The notes: a model not told the origin generated them from the letters alone. DNA of 64,000 nt from Macrostomum hystrix (GCA_950097015.1 CATNEN010000025.1:7606001-7670000); one strand, 5' to 3'. Counted from the first letter of the stretch, positions 27,601 to 35,760 are shown. Numbers and translations: made by a program.

Positions 27601-30600
27601 GTGTACAAACTGCAGCTGGGGGGCCTGGCCTCGGACACACACTATCGCGTCCGCGTCCGGGCCAGATCCGCGGCAGTCAGCAACGCCGCCGCCGCCCTCG
27701 CCCTGCTGTCCGATAGCGCGGAGTTCCGCACCGGGCCTCGCGGCCGTCCCGACCCGCCGTTGGGCGTCGCAGTCGAGCCCGGGCCGCAGGACGGCGCCCT
27801 GCTGCTCACCTGGCTGCCAGTTGGCCGGCGGCGAGCCGAAGTCGCGGCCGGTTTTCCCGCCTCCAACGGCTGTCGAATCACCGGCTACGCAGTCTACGCC
27901 GACTCCAGGCACCGCGTCACCGAGTGCCTGGACGCCAGCTCGGATCACTGCCTGCTGACTGGCAGCTCGCTGCCGCCCGGCTGCGCCCAGCTCACAGTCC
28001 GGACAGTCGGCCTGGCTCCGGACAGCTCCGGCCGCACTGTCGAGAGCGCTGACTCGGAGCCGCCCTGCCAGCTGGTGAGTGACCATTTTCGATTTTGAAT
28101 GAGTGGCCATTGTACATTATGCAAATTGCATGACCAAATGACTGACCATGACCATGACCATGACCATGACCAAATGACTGACCATGACCATGACCATGAC
28201 CATGACCACGACCAAATGACTGACCATGACCACGACCAAATGACTGACCATGACCATGACCAAATGACTGACCATGACCATGACCATGACCATGACCACG
28301 ACCAAATGACTGACCATGACCACGACCAAATGACTGACCATGACCATGACCAAATGACTGACCATAACCATAACCATGACCATGACCAAATGACTGACCA
28401 TAACCATGACCATGACCAAGGCCAAAGGACAGGGGGTCGGTGGCAGAGCGGTCATCGCGTTTGCCTCTCGCACCAAGGTCCATTAGTTCGATTCCACGGC
28501 GAGGCCACATTTATTTGGGGCGCAGCCGCGGAGTGAAGGCTTGGGGGCTTGTCGTGCAATTTACGCCTTTGAGGGCCAACCTCCAACTCCAAGGCACTGT
28601 GAAATGTACACTGCCTGACGATGAGAAAGTCAGGGCAGATGTACACACCTGTGTGAGCGTATGCCTGCGTACAGTATCTGTGTGCGTGTGTGCTCAGGAG
28701 TCAGCGAAATGGGCAGAATTGCCTCCTCGCTGGCTGCGGGTCTAGTGTCACCAAATGATGTGCCACTTGCCCGCAGCCCTCCTGCAATTACGAGCTATTA
28801 TTATTATTAAGGCCAAATGACGGTGGCTGCGCCGTTTATTCGAGCTCAGGAACCTTCGTGCTTGCTCTTTTCATTTGTTTAGTTACATATTTTAGGCTTT
28901 ATTGACAGAATTTTTTTTGACAAGAAGTAATTGCTAATATTTTCTTTACTTTTCTACGTAGTTCAATTTTTCAAGTGGGAATTCCTTTCTATGGCCTACC
29001 AGAAATCACCGAAAAATACTGAAGCTTTACCGTTAAAGAGGCGGTCCTTATATCCACGACCTTCTTTAGCAATGAAACTGTAATTGCTAAAGAAGCGTGC
29101 GCTCATTACACTACTCAACGAGAGGCATGAGTAGCATCTACTGAATTTGCATTAAAATATCGTCCACCATAGTCGGCCCAATTTCGAAGCTCACCGCTGG
29201 TCGGCGCTTTTGGCGGCCGTCGACGCCACCGAGCGGCGGCTTCGCCAGCGACGCCTTCGCCGTCGACAACGACAACAACACTGACTCTGCCAGCTGCTGT
29301 TGTCGTTTCCCATCGTCTGCCGACAGCGCCACGACGTTGTTCGCACCAGCGTGTCGTGCTCGGAAACAACGGCGCCGGCGTTGGCAGCCCCAGGAGGCCT
29401 CCCAATGTGATCCCCTCCAAGTCAAGGGTATAAAAAATGTTTTTCACATTAGTCGTTAATCGATAATCGTCAATCGATTATAAATAGGCTTCGGCAAAGT
29501 GTTGGGAGTTAAAGGTTCTTTAAGTGGTTTTTAGAGAAAAATAAATCCCTGAGAAGTTTTTGAGTAGAGGGAAATCCTGAAGTTCTGGAAATCTCATTGC
29601 AACGGGAATCCCAGAAAGAGGGAAATTCCAGATAGAATGTCCCTGAGAGAAAAGAATCCATGAGAGAGGGAATTCCTCATCGAGGGGAATCCCTAATAGA
29701 GGAAAATCATTAACAGTGGGGAATCCTTAATAGAGGGAAATCCTTAATAGAGGGAAATCCTTTATAGAGGGGAATCTTTTATAGAGGGGAATCCTTTATA
29801 GAGGGGAATCCTTAACAGAGGGGAATCCTTAATAGAAGGGAATCCTTAATAGAAGGGAATCCTTAATAGAGGGGAATCCTTTATAGATGGGAATCCTTTA
29901 CAGAGGGGAATCCTTAAAAGAGGGGAACCCTTAATAGAGGGGAATCCTTAATATAGGGGAATCCTTAATCGAGGGAAATCTTTAAGATAGGGGAATATTC
30001 AATAGAGGGGAATACTTAATAGAGGGGAATCCTCTATCCTCTAAATGTTCTATTTTCAAAGTAATCTTATTCGTCGTTCTTCCTGGAAAACTGTTTATAT
30101 AATTTAACTACTCAAGCTGTTTAGATTTCGATGTAAATAATATTGTCTTCGAATGTGCTTTCCATGTTGTTCTTAAAAACTTGAAAAGCAGTCGAATTTT
30201 TTCATAGTTTAAATTTATTTTGTTTCTCAGTTCTGTTGTACAACTGTAATGGAATTGACATCGGCAAATTAAAGAACGATTGACAAAAGTTTGTATTAAT
30301 TTTTTAACTATAATTCCAGCCAGGAAGAGTTCCGACGGACAGCGCGAGAAAGCGGTCGAGCAGAAATACATCGGCTCCTGAGACTTCACGTAAGTTTTGG
30401 CTTTGGGACTAAATTCTGTTTCAGTGTAGTAGTAGAAAAAACCCTGAATAATTAGAGAACGTTATGAAGGATTAAGGAACCAACTGGCGGATTGGGAAAC
30501 GTCCTGAAGGATTAAGGAACCAACTGGCGGATTGGGAAACGACCTGAAGGATTAGGAAAGGTCCTGAAGGATATAGGAAACGTCCTGAAGGATTAGGAAA

Positions 30601-32607
30601 CGTCCTGAAGGATTAGGAAACGTCCTGGGGGATTGGGGAACGTTCTGGAGGATTAGGAAACGTCCTGAAGGATTAGGAAACGTCCTGAAGGATTAGGAAA
30701 CGTCCTGAAGGATTAGGAAACGTCCTGAAGGATTAGGAAACGTCCTGAAGTATTAGGAAACGTCTTGAAGGATTAGGAATGTCCTGAAGGATTAGGAAAC
30801 GTCCTGGGGGATTGTGGAACGTCCTGAAGAATTAGAGAACGTTATGAAGGATTAAGGAACCAACTGGCGGATTGGGAAACGTCCTGAAGGATTAGGAAAC
30901 GTCCTGAAGGATTAAGGAACTAACTGGCAGATTAGTAAACGTCCTGAAGGATTAGGAAACGTCCTGAAGAATTAGAGAACGTTATGAAGGATTAAGGAAC
31001 TAACTGGCGGATTAGAAAACGTCCTGCAGGATTAGGAAACGACCTGAAGGATTTGGGTACATCCTGAAGGATTAGGAAACGTCCTGGGGGAGTGGGGGAA
31101 CGTCCTGCAGGATTAGGAAACGACCTGAAGGATTAGGAAACATCCTGAAGGATTAGAAAACGTCCTGAAGCATTAGGAAACGTCCTGAAGGATTAGGAAA
31201 CGTCCTGGGGGATTGGGGAACGTCCTGGGGGATTGGGGAACGTCCTGGAGGATTAGGAAACGACCTGAAGGATTAGGAAACGTCCTGAAGCATTAGGAAA
31301 CGTCCTGAAGGATTAGGAAACGTCCTGAAGGATTAGGAAACGTCCTGGGGGATTGGGGAACGTCCTGGGGGATTGGGGAACGTCCTGAGGGATTTGGGAA
31401 CGCCGGAAAGATTAGGAAAATCTTTCCCAGAAAACGTCCTGTAGGATTGGAGAGCGATCTGAACGATTAGGAGACATCCTAGAGGGATTAGGTAACGTCC
31501 TTAGATCATTATTGACTACCAAAGAGAAAAAATACATATCTAAATTCTTTCCAGGCGATTCAGGGAGTGAATATGACGACGAATACCCGATGGTGGGCCC
31601 ATACAGTCCGGCAACCGGCTTCAGCGCCAGGCGTCAGCACCGGGTGGCCCGGCCGGACACATCGGCGCCGACCCCGCCGCCCCGACCCGCCTCTCATCAC
31701 CGTTTAGCTGAGGCAACGCCCTCTGCACACGATGGGTCTCGCATATTTGTAGCCCTATTCGACTACGATCCAGACAGCATGAGCCCCAATCCGGATGCGG
31801 TTTCAGTGGAGCTGGCCTTCAAGGAGGGCCAGTTGATGAAGGTCAGCCGTTGCTTGGTGGTAGTTGATTCATGCATCAGAAGCATACCGACCGTTAGGTC
31901 CCGACCGTTAGGTCCCGACCGTTAGGTCCCGACCGTTAGGTCCCGACAGTTAGGTCCCGACCGTTAGGTCCCGACCGTTAGGTCCCGACCGTTAGGTCCC
32001 GACCGTTAGGTCCCGACCGTTAGGTCCCGACCGTTAGGTCCCGACCGTTAGGTCCCGACCGTTAGGGCCCGACCGTTAGGTCCCGACCGTTAGGTCGTGA
32101 CCGTTAGGTCCCGACCGTTAGGTCCCGACCGTTAGGTCCCGACCGTTAGGTCCCGACCGTTAGGTCCCGACCGTTAGGTCCCGACGTCAAGAGATGTCTA
32201 GGGACTCCTGAAGAGCAGTCTTGCAGATCTGTTTCCATTTGACCGGTGGGCAGGTCTGGGGCAGCCGGGACTCGGACGGTTTCTATCGTGGCGAGTGCAA
32301 CGGACGCGCCGGCCTGATTCCAGGCAACATGATCAGCGAAGTTCACGTTAATCCAGCCGGCGGGCGCACTACCGGAGGCGCTCTCGGCGGCTGCGGCGGC
32401 GGAGCAGTCCGCATGGTGGCCCTGTACGACTACGACCCCAAGACGCTCAGTCCGAATGCGGACGCTGAAGCTGAGCTGGCGTTCAACGCCGGCGATGTCG
32501 TCCTGCCTCTGGGGCCGGTTGACGAGGACGGCTTCCTACTCGGGCAGCTCGAGCGGGACGGCGCGCAGGGCCTGGTGCCAAGCAACTTCCTGCAGCTCAT
32601 TGCGTGA
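11657..32607 (+). CDS. RIMBP: RIM-binding protein (RIMBP), 21 exons
   Basis: Presynaptic scaffold whose SH3 domains tether RIM and voltage-gated calcium channels at release sites. Exons: 11693-11971 (or start ATG at 11657), 12607-12762, 13187-13330, 13401-13502, 13608-13703, 15538-15711, 16262-16345, 16463-16552, 17323-17445, 17644-17748, 20724-20768, 22174-22492, 23430-23495, 24493-24686, 25183-25258, 26722-27116, 27490-28074, 29173-29427, 30320-30389, 31555-31841, 32254-32607. Phases agree at all 20 junctions and total 1333 codons. Order: glutamine-rich coiled coil (about residues 1-570), C-terminal half of SH3-1 (about 660-684), FN3-1 (710-800), FN3-2 and FN3-3 (806-1010), low-complexity linker, SH3-2 (about 1180-1240), SH3-3 (about 1262-1325). 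Diagnostic strings: IFVALFDYDPDSMSPNPDA, MVALYDYDPKTLSPN, LVPSNF, and RQLAIERQLASSMLIGW in FN3-1. Exons 13 and 14 and the linker exon are the least certain. The N-terminal start is unresolved. Confidence 0.9.
11693..11971 (+). CDS. RIMBP: RIMBP exon: polyQ and start of coiled coil
   Basis: The acceptor TTGTTCTTACAG is itself the first of eight consecutive CAG triplets, so the exon opens with seven glutamines. Heptad-rich sequence follows (ELAQLRSALLALEAELAAV), then donor CAGGTGAGT. An ATG at 11657 with A at -3 and G at +4 is in the same frame without splicing, so this could instead be the first coding exon. The two readings differ by 12 residues. Confidence 0.75.
11985..12100. repeat. 36-bp repeat, three copies, after the first RIMBP donor
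   Basis: Three units contain GATAATGATGATACCTGTTC and AACACCTGTTA. The first overlaps the start of the intron only 14 bases after the donor. It is the smallest array in the gene and may be a young one. Confidence 0.9.
12607..12762 (+). CDS. RIMBP: RIMBP exon with thirteen-glutamine tract
   Basis: Phase 0 at both ends (acceptor TCTATATAG, donor CTTGTAAGC). It encodes SPPGVDSENSAV, then 13 glutamines broken further on by arginines, then coiled coil LEEALERLKRENQQL. The CAG tract is nearly pure at the DNA level and so is likely to vary in length between individuals. Confidence 0.8.
12895..13150. repeat. 20-bp minisatellite in RIMBP intron
   Basis: ACCAGCTCACTGACAACACC is repeated, then drifts to an ACCAGCTCACACGCAACCC variant toward the 3' end, finishing about 35 bases before the acceptor at 13186. 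Variants are ordered in blocks. Confidence 0.95.
13724..14815. repeat. Hexamer-based G-rich array with 366-bp higher-order repeat
   Basis: Over 1 kb of GGGATT, GGGATC and GGGACT hexamers on the RIMBP sense strand. A whole block is duplicated: the segment around ATCAGGATTGAGATCGGGAT at 14005 recurs at 14371, a 366-bp period (61 hexamers). G-runs spaced by three bases meet the G-quadruplex rule throughout. Both strands are open over hundreds of codons, but the encoded peptides are pure repeat. Confidence 0.97.
14816..15537. other. Non-repetitive part of RIMBP intron 5
   Basis: Unique sequence, open for about 180 codons on the plus strand (14881-15435). It shows no coiled-coil pattern and no acceptor and donor pair consistent with phase 0, so I treat it as intronic. 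An additional exon here cannot be fully excluded. Confidence 0.5.
15538..15711 (+). CDS. RIMBP: RIMBP coiled-coil exon
   Basis: Acceptor GCTTCTAG, donor CTGGTGAGC, both phase 0. It opens EQQQQQQ, again CAG triplets directly after the splice acceptor, then runs QRERLALLTVEVRRLEQIRR in a clear heptad pattern. Confidence 0.8.
15875..16175. repeat. 16-bp minisatellite in RIMBP intron 6
   Basis: ACACGCCAACCCCTAA and close variants (ACACACCAACCCCTA, CAACCCCTACAACCCC). CCCCTAA resembles a telomere C-strand motif, but the unit is not a telomere repeat. Confidence 0.95.
16583..16675 (-). mobile_element. SINE fragment in RIMBP intron 8
   Basis: A 5'-head-proximal piece of the tRNA-derived SINE: GGCGTAAATTGCACGACAAG through CCTCGCCGCGGAATCGAGCT on the plus strand. 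It retains the B-box region but not the A box or the tail, and inserted about 30 bases after the exon 16463-16552 donor. Confidence 0.8.
16676..17322. other. Unique intron sequence, RIMBP intron 8
   Basis: Non-repetitive apart from the SINE fragment at its start. No exon with matching phase was found. Confidence 0.5.
18300..18660. repeat. CT-rich array in RIMBP intron 10
   Basis: Strongly strand-biased CTCTCTGACTCTCTCCCTCC-like units, essentially pyrimidine on the plus strand with periodic GA. The stretch is a candidate for triplex (H-DNA) structure. The antisense frames rich in GRESER are repeat peptides, not a gene. Confidence 0.9.
19155..20037. repeat. 19-bp minisatellite in RIMBP intron 10
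   Basis: About 46 copies of CATCTCTTATCCCACCCTG with TTTTCCCACC, CTGACC and CACTCTG variants. It is the second array in the same 3 kb intron (17749-20723), separated from the CT-rich array by about 500 bases of unique sequence. Confidence 0.97.
20724..20768 (+). CDS. RIMBP: RIMBP 45-base micro-exon
   Basis: Acceptor GAATTCCTAG and donor CGGGTGAGT enclose 15 codons (ISPSTTAQENVESIR) in phase 0, between a 3 kb and a 1.4 kb intron. Its length divisible by 3 makes it a candidate cassette exon. Confidence 0.65.
21200..22125. repeat. 20-bp minisatellite in RIMBP intron 11
   Basis: GAATCGACCGTAGGGAACTA repeated about 46 times. A TGAAACTG variant predominates at the left end (GAATCGACCGAATGAAACTG). 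The array ends about 50 bases before the next acceptor. Confidence 0.97.
22174..22492 (+). CDS. RIMBP: RIMBP exon: end of coiled coil and glycine-rich linker
   Basis: Encodes ARLRELEKKRELESLRHEEL, then a glycine, alanine and valine-rich stretch ending HHAIPN. The donor AATAGTGAGT leaves phase 1, one of only five non-zero phases among the modelled introns. The switch from coil to low complexity marks the end of the N-terminal rod. Confidence 0.8.
22545..23200. repeat. 20-bp minisatellite made of donor-like units
   Basis: About 32 copies of GGGTGAGACTAGACCAGTAA. Every unit contains GGTGAGA, a near-consensus 5' splice site. The array starts about 50 bases after the real donor (AGTGAGT at 22493), so the transcript carries dozens of potential decoy donors. 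A period-2 alternation of ACCAGT and ACGAGT units recurs in blocks. Confidence 0.97.
23780..24200. repeat. 16-bp minisatellite in RIMBP intron 13
   Basis: TTGCACATTCCCTAAA repeated about 26 times with single-base variants and occasional deletion of CT. Confidence 0.95.
24493..24686 (+). CDS. RIMBP: RIMBP exon: glutamine-rich linker before SH3-1
   Basis: Enters in phase 1 and leaves in phase 0. It encodes EYFPRALIGGGDTAPP, then a polyQ tract, then SKLMEFRREPSSQGDQ. The frame only opens if the preceding exon 23430-23495 is included, which is the main support for that short exon. Confidence 0.6.
24806..25010 (+). mobile_element. Dispersed repeat, possible SINE (family 2)
   Basis: The first 70 bases (CAGCCGCAGCTATTGCGCGG through the palindrome CAGTCCATGGACTG) recur at 44283-44345 and, inverted, at 54950-55060. 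The following part (TTGCTAAAGGACACAAACTG) resembles the conserved CCTTGCCCAAGGACACAA core I associate with several invertebrate SINEs. Exact ends are not resolved. Confidence 0.55.
25183..25258 (+). CDS. RIMBP: RIMBP exon: C-terminal half of SH3-1
   Basis: FKIVHGELLSDGRHGYIPSN aligns with the GELLDGQRGLVPSNF end of RIMBP SH3-1. The first half (ALYDY-type strand and RT loop) is not encoded in the previous exon or anywhere visible in the 496-base intron before it, which instead contains the family 2 repeat. The domain as read is incomplete. Confidence 0.65.
25300..25875. repeat. 12-bp pyrimidine-rich array in RIMBP intron 15
   Basis: TCTCTTCTCATC units with TTAT, TTGT and GTCACG variants arranged in longer blocks that repeat about every 180 bases. 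Because the unit is a multiple of 3, both strands read as long low-complexity frames. An almost pure polypyrimidine strand of about 570 bases could form triplex DNA or compete for PTB-type splicing factors. Confidence 0.96.
26475..26705. repeat. 21-bp minisatellite abutting the FN3-1 exon
   Basis: About 11 units containing ATCACACAACAACTGCAGAA. Each has a CTGCAG that could act as an acceptor in the same phase as the real exon, so the frame stays open through the array into FN3-1. The array ends at most 20 bases before the chosen acceptor. Confidence 0.95.
26722..27116 (+). CDS. RIMBP: RIMBP exon: FN3-1
   Basis: Encodes RQLAIERQLASSMLIGWQPP, then AYRVYVDGRFRCSV, then KALIEDADPSRRHRVCVRAI, the characteristic first fibronectin type III domain of RIMBP (compare YNVYVDG and TRALIE). 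The acceptor GAAGCTGCAG at 26721 is chosen for phase 1, but it lacks a good pyrimidine tract and 26691 is an equal alternative that adds ten codons. Donor CAGGTCAGC, phase 0. Confidence 0.85.
27283..27462. repeat. 21-bp minisatellite in RIMBP intron 16
   Basis: Units containing CCTGTTCTCAGTCTGTATTG. TGTTCTCAG is acceptor-like, and the array runs to within 27 bases of the real acceptor at 27489, so the units may supply its pyrimidine tract. Confidence 0.95.
27490..28074 (+). CDS. RIMBP: RIMBP exon: FN3-2 and FN3-3
   Basis: The acceptor CCCCCAATCAG joins APTYLQ to VTRVTHSSAQLLFV in phase 0, matching the APSxLxVxNIT start of FN3-2. Strands such as YKLQLGGLASDTHYRVRVRA follow. FN3-3 begins near GRPDPPLGVAVEPG and includes CRITGYAVYADSRHRV. 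The donor CTGGTGAGT is phase 0. The exon is very GC-rich, in contrast to its flanking introns. Confidence 0.88.
28128..28425. repeat. CATGAC hexamer array in RIMBP intron 17
   Basis: Runs of CATGAC and CACGAC interrupted by CAAATGACTGAC. The composite blocks repeat with a higher-order period of about 120 bases. The array abuts the head of the SINE at 28434. Confidence 0.96.
28434..28810 (+). mobile_element. tRNA-derived SINE, full-length copy
   Basis: Best copy of the family: head GGTCGGTGGCAGAGCGG with pol III A box TGGCAGAGCGG (28441-28451), B box AGTTCGATTCC (28485-28495), a body of about 270 bases ending GCCCTCCTGCAATTACGAGC, and an ATT trinucleotide tail to 28810. It is about 377 bp, inserted sense in the RIMBP intron at the edge of the CATGAC array. 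No coding capacity, as expected for a SINE mobilised by a LINE. Confidence 0.88.
29173..29427 (+). CDS. RIMBP: RIMBP exon: low-complexity linker between FN3-3 and SH3-2
   Basis: GC-rich segment with acceptor ATCGTCCACCATAG and donor AGGGTATAA, both phase 0. It encodes SAQFRSSPLVGAFGG through PSPSTTTTTLTLP to RPPNVIPSKSR. RIMBPs have a long poorly conserved linker here. The weak donor and lack of homology make this a moderate call; another frame is also open. Confidence 0.5.
29570..30045. repeat. 17 to 18-bp minisatellite in RIMBP intron 18
   Basis: Units like GGGGAATCCTTAATAGA. The left edge still contains GGGAATCCCAGAAAGAGGG, matching the FGF intron 2 unit, so the two arrays probably share an ancestral seed. 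Confidence 0.94.
30440..31510. repeat. 20-bp minisatellite in RIMBP intron 19
   Basis: GGAAACGTCCTGAAGGATTA in about 50 copies with blocks of variants (GGGGGATTGGGGAACGTCC, AAGGAACCAACTGGCGGATT) that recur in order, a mosaic of at least four unit types. Confidence 0.97.
31555..31841 (+). CDS. RIMBP: RIMBP exon: linker and first half of SH3-2
   Basis: Enters in phase 1 (acceptor ATTCTTTCCAG). Acidic SGSEYDDEYP is followed by a proline-rich stretch, then SRIFVALFDYDPDSMSPNPD and LAFKEGQLMK. This is nearly identical in pattern to SH3-2 of other RIMBPs. The donor AAGGTCAGC splits the SH3 fold in phase 0. Confidence 0.92.
31888..32185. repeat. 14-bp minisatellite inside SH3-2 intron
   Basis: CCGTTAGGTCCCGA in about 21 nearly perfect copies, one of the most uniform arrays of the gene. 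It lies in the 412-base intron that splits SH3-2. Confidence 0.97.
32254..32607 (+). CDS. RIMBP: RIMBP last exon: end of SH3-2 and SH3-3
   Basis: VWGSRDSDGFYRGECNGRAG and LIPGNM complete SH3-2. After a glycine-rich linker, RMVALYDYDPKTLSPN, ELAFNAGDVV and GLVPSNFLQLIA form SH3-3, ending at TGA 32605-32607. Vertebrate RIMBPs extend further after SH3-3; here the protein stops almost at the domain end. Confidence 0.92.
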   Translation, partial: VWGSRDSDGFYRGECNGRAGLIPGNMISEVHVNPAGGRTTGGALGGCGGGAVRMVALYDYDPKTLSPNADAEAELAFNAGDVVLPLGPVDEDGFLLGQLERDGAQGLVPSNFLQLIA

Positions 32608-33753
32608 GCCTGAGCTGCGTAGCCAACGACTGTTTAATCTCCCCCCATATGCCTAGCGAGGGATCCGTACGCCAACAACAACAACTGTTTAATCTCCGAT
32701 TCGTGCCAAAAGCTTCACTCTCTGCACTCCGACTATAAACACAATAATGAGCGAAAATGATTTGGGCGTGCATGGATTAAAGGATTAGTCCCATGTTTTT
32801 AAGTGCGAAATTAAAATGCTTTTTGCTACAAATCCAAACCATAGGGCACACAAGATTAAGAGATTGAGTAAATCTGTGTGGGTAGCGCATTTTGGGCTTT
32901 TGATCTTCGTTAATCGGACCGTCGAGCGGTCCTTCGTGTGTCGATTTAGGCTATTTTGTTTAAAACAAACGCATTAAACTTACACTCGTAATTTCTGCAA
33001 CGTTCTAGAAATAGTTTTTCAAACTACTTCAGTTTCCATTGTCCTTTCTTAGAGTTCACTTCTGTGTTTCTAGCATCGAATTCATGTTTCGTAAAATCCT
33101 TGTTGGGCAAAAGTTATTTTTTCAATATTTCTTTACAAACAAAACCTACATATCCTAATCAGTTGATGGTACTGTAAGAGTAACATTACAAGTGGTAAAA
33201 TTTCTCTCTCTTGATATATTTTATAACTTGCATTACCTAGTATGATTGTTCGTAATGATATGAAAATTTATCTCACAAAAATAGAAACAGGTAAACAGTA
33301 CTTCTCAAAAGTCCTCAGTTAACACAAGTATTATGTAATCTTGCCAGAAGTAAATATTTTTTCTGTCATTGCTCTGTGCTGCTACAATATTATACCTGCA
33401 TATTCACTAAAAGGGTCGAATTTAATGATTTTGATGAGGTTTCTCAACTTTATCGAGTCAAGAACTCTTTCGCGTTGAATTTCCTCATCCAGAAATTAGT
33501 TCATTTAGATAAGGCTACAGAATACAGAACAACATTTTTTGTTGATTTCGTCGTTTTTTATTCTTCCTCACGCAATCAATTTTCATTTGTGATTTCAAAT
33601 CACGAACAAATAAAAAGGTAAATAATAAATCCGTGGCTTTTTAACTTCGGAATTAAGAAGTAATTAAATATTGAAAAATTATATTTAGTTAGTGGAGAGT
33701 GTGTTAAAATAAAGCGACCGGGATTAGTAATTGAGATGAATTTCGGTACATAA
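32608..33753. other. RIMBP 3' flank
   Basis: AT-rich unique sequence without coding support. The first plus-strand AATAAA is at 33609-33614, about 1 kb after the stop, so the 3'UTR may be long. A variant signal nearer the stop cannot be excluded. Confidence 0.5.
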
Positions 33754-34043
33754 ATAATTGCAGGAGGGCTGCGGGCAAGGTGACAGCATTTGGTGACACT
33801 GGACCCGCACCCAGCGAGGAGGCAATTCTGCCCATTTCGCTGACTCCTGAGCACACATGCACACACGCACACAATGTGTGTACATCTGCCCTTACTTTCT
33901 CATCGTCAGGCAGTGTACACTCACAGTGCCTTGGAGGTTGGCCTTGAATTAAGGGCGTGAATTGCACGACAAGCACCCGAGCCTCTCCGCAGCTGCGTCC
34001 CAAATAAATGTGGCCTCGCCGTGGAATTGAGCTCAAGGACCGC
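33754..34043 (-). mobile_element. SINE copy, head truncated
   Basis: On the plus strand it begins AATTGCAGGAGGGCTGCGGG and ends GTGGAATTGAGCTCAAGGAC, that is, tail to B box of the SINE in minus orientation. The A-box head is absent and the trinucleotide tail is reduced. Confidence 0.82.
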
Positions 34044-34268
34044 CTTAAAAAAACCTTAAATTGAAAGTTGACAACAGTTCCGAAGCAAAAGTATTCACTT
34101 CCTGTTCTATTGACCACTTCCATGAAAAGCTCAAATTTATTCAGCTAGGCGCAATGCAATCTGTGCTGTTTACTCAGGCTGAAATTACTGAAAGCAGCAT
34201 TTCGCACGTCACGTGCCCCTTTCACCTTCGCACATTAGCTATACACACGATCGAATATAGCAAATATA

Positions 34269-34878
34269 CTCAGCAACAGCTAACCCCCCAACTCACGCTG
34301 TCACACGGCCCAAAAGTTTTGTATGCCATCGGTGACTCAGAAATGTGTGAAGGCTGCCGCCGCCAGACGCGAGCGCAAAGTGCGGCATGGGGGATTTGGG
34401 GAGGGGTGGCGCAACTCAACCCACTGGTGGCTGCATTGCGCAATGGTAAACCATCAGTAGTTAAAGTACGACAACCTTTGGCGGCCCGCAGAACTGCATG
34501 CTTCAAGACGACAACGCTGCGCCACATCGAGCAGCACACGTGCAGCTGCTGAAGGAGCAGCTCGGCATTCGCACATTGAACTGGCCGTCAAAGTCTCCAG
34601 ACATGAACCCCATCGAGCATGTCTGGGACTTTGTAAAGCGAAGAGTTCAGCAGGATGCCCCACAGAATGCTGAACAGTTGCGACTGGCGGTGCTGAATGC
34701 CTGGCAGAAGCTGCCCCAAGAGTTCATCAACCGGCTGGTGATCAGGATGCCACGACGAGTCACGGCACTTTTGCATGCTCGTGGTTCCTACACGCGATAC
34801 TGAGACTAGAATTAAAGACATTGCTTAACTTTTGTGCCCGTGTGACAGCGTGAGTTGGGGGGTTTAGCTGTTGCTGAG
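34269..34878 (+). mobile_element. Internally deleted Tc1/mariner-type transposon
   Basis: Ends CTCAGCAACAGCTAA and its inverse TTTAGCTGTTGCTGAG are part of imperfect terminal inverted repeats of about 45 bases, with one indel, bounded on both sides by TA, the Tc1/mariner target duplication. At 610 bp it is about half the length of an autonomous element. It retains the C-terminal third of a transposase gene (34498-34803) and is therefore non-autonomous. Confidence 0.85.
34498..34803 (+). pseudogene. Tc1-type transposase, C-terminal remnant
   Basis: About 100 codons from MLQDDNAAPHRA to the stop at 34801-34803. It holds the second catalytic aspartate (QDDNAPxH motif) and the last acidic position (SPDMNPIEHVWD), so it is the end of a DDE domain of the Tc1 superfamily. 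The first catalytic aspartate and the DNA-binding N-terminus are missing, removed by an internal deletion just upstream of 34490. Confidence 0.82.
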
Positions 34879-35364
34879 TATATTCATACTTTTGCTATCG
34901 AGCTTTCAAGTCAATTCTTGGGTACACTCCTCAGCAAGTCTAAGACTGATCATCATTTTGATGAGAGTAATTTTTTTGTTAGACCAAAGTTAAAACAGCG
35001 AGTGAAAGAAAATAAATAGTCAAAGACTGTGTGTATTTTAATACACAAAACCTTGCTTTATGATTTTTTTAGAATGAGTTTTTACTAAATAAATGGAAGA
35101 CGCGATGCGATTCAGACAAGTAGAAAATAGGATTGAGGACCTAAGCTGTTATTCTATCTTCTGATGTTGGACGACAATTAATCAAGAAGGAATGAATAAG
35201 TGAAAGTTTAAACATGCGGATCCCATAATGATGACCAGTTCTCCATTGGATGGATGTTTGAACGTGGAACATGGCCAGGCGATGAGAGGAATCTATTGCT
35301 GTACAGTATACGTTATTGGAAGAGGCTTTTGTGGAAGAGGATATTTTTAGAAAAGTTAGTACTG

Positions 35365-35760
35365 GAAGAGGATATTACTGGAAGAGGACGTTACTGGAAG
35401 AGGACTTTACTGGAAGATATTATTACTGGAAGAGGACATTACTGGAAGAGGACGTTACTGGAAGAGGATATTACTGGAAGAGGACGTTTCTGGAAGAGGA
35501 ACGTTGCTGAAAGAGGACGCTACTGGAAGAGGATATTACTGGAAGAGGACGTTACTGGAAGAGGACGTTACTGGAAGAGGACGTTACTGGAAGAGGACGT
35601 TACTGGAAGAGGACGTTACTGGAAGAGGACGTTACTGGAAGAGGACGTTACTGGAAGAGGACGTTACTGGAAGAGGACGTTACTGGAAGAGGACGTTACT
35701 GGAAGTTACTGGACGAGGATATTACTAAACGAGGACGCTACTGGAAGAGGACGTTACTGA
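35365..35760. repeat. 16-bp minisatellite downstream of the BK-beta-like gene
   Basis: ACTGGAAGAGGACGTT in about 24 copies, purine-biased. It lies 220 bases beyond the stop of the minus-strand gene at 35981, so it could be in that gene's 3'UTR or in spacer. Confidence 0.96.

Noticed and set aside
34061-34552. Plus-strand frame of 163 codons over the left part of the Tc1 element
   Set aside because: It crosses the terminal inverted repeat and is out of frame with the DDE motifs.
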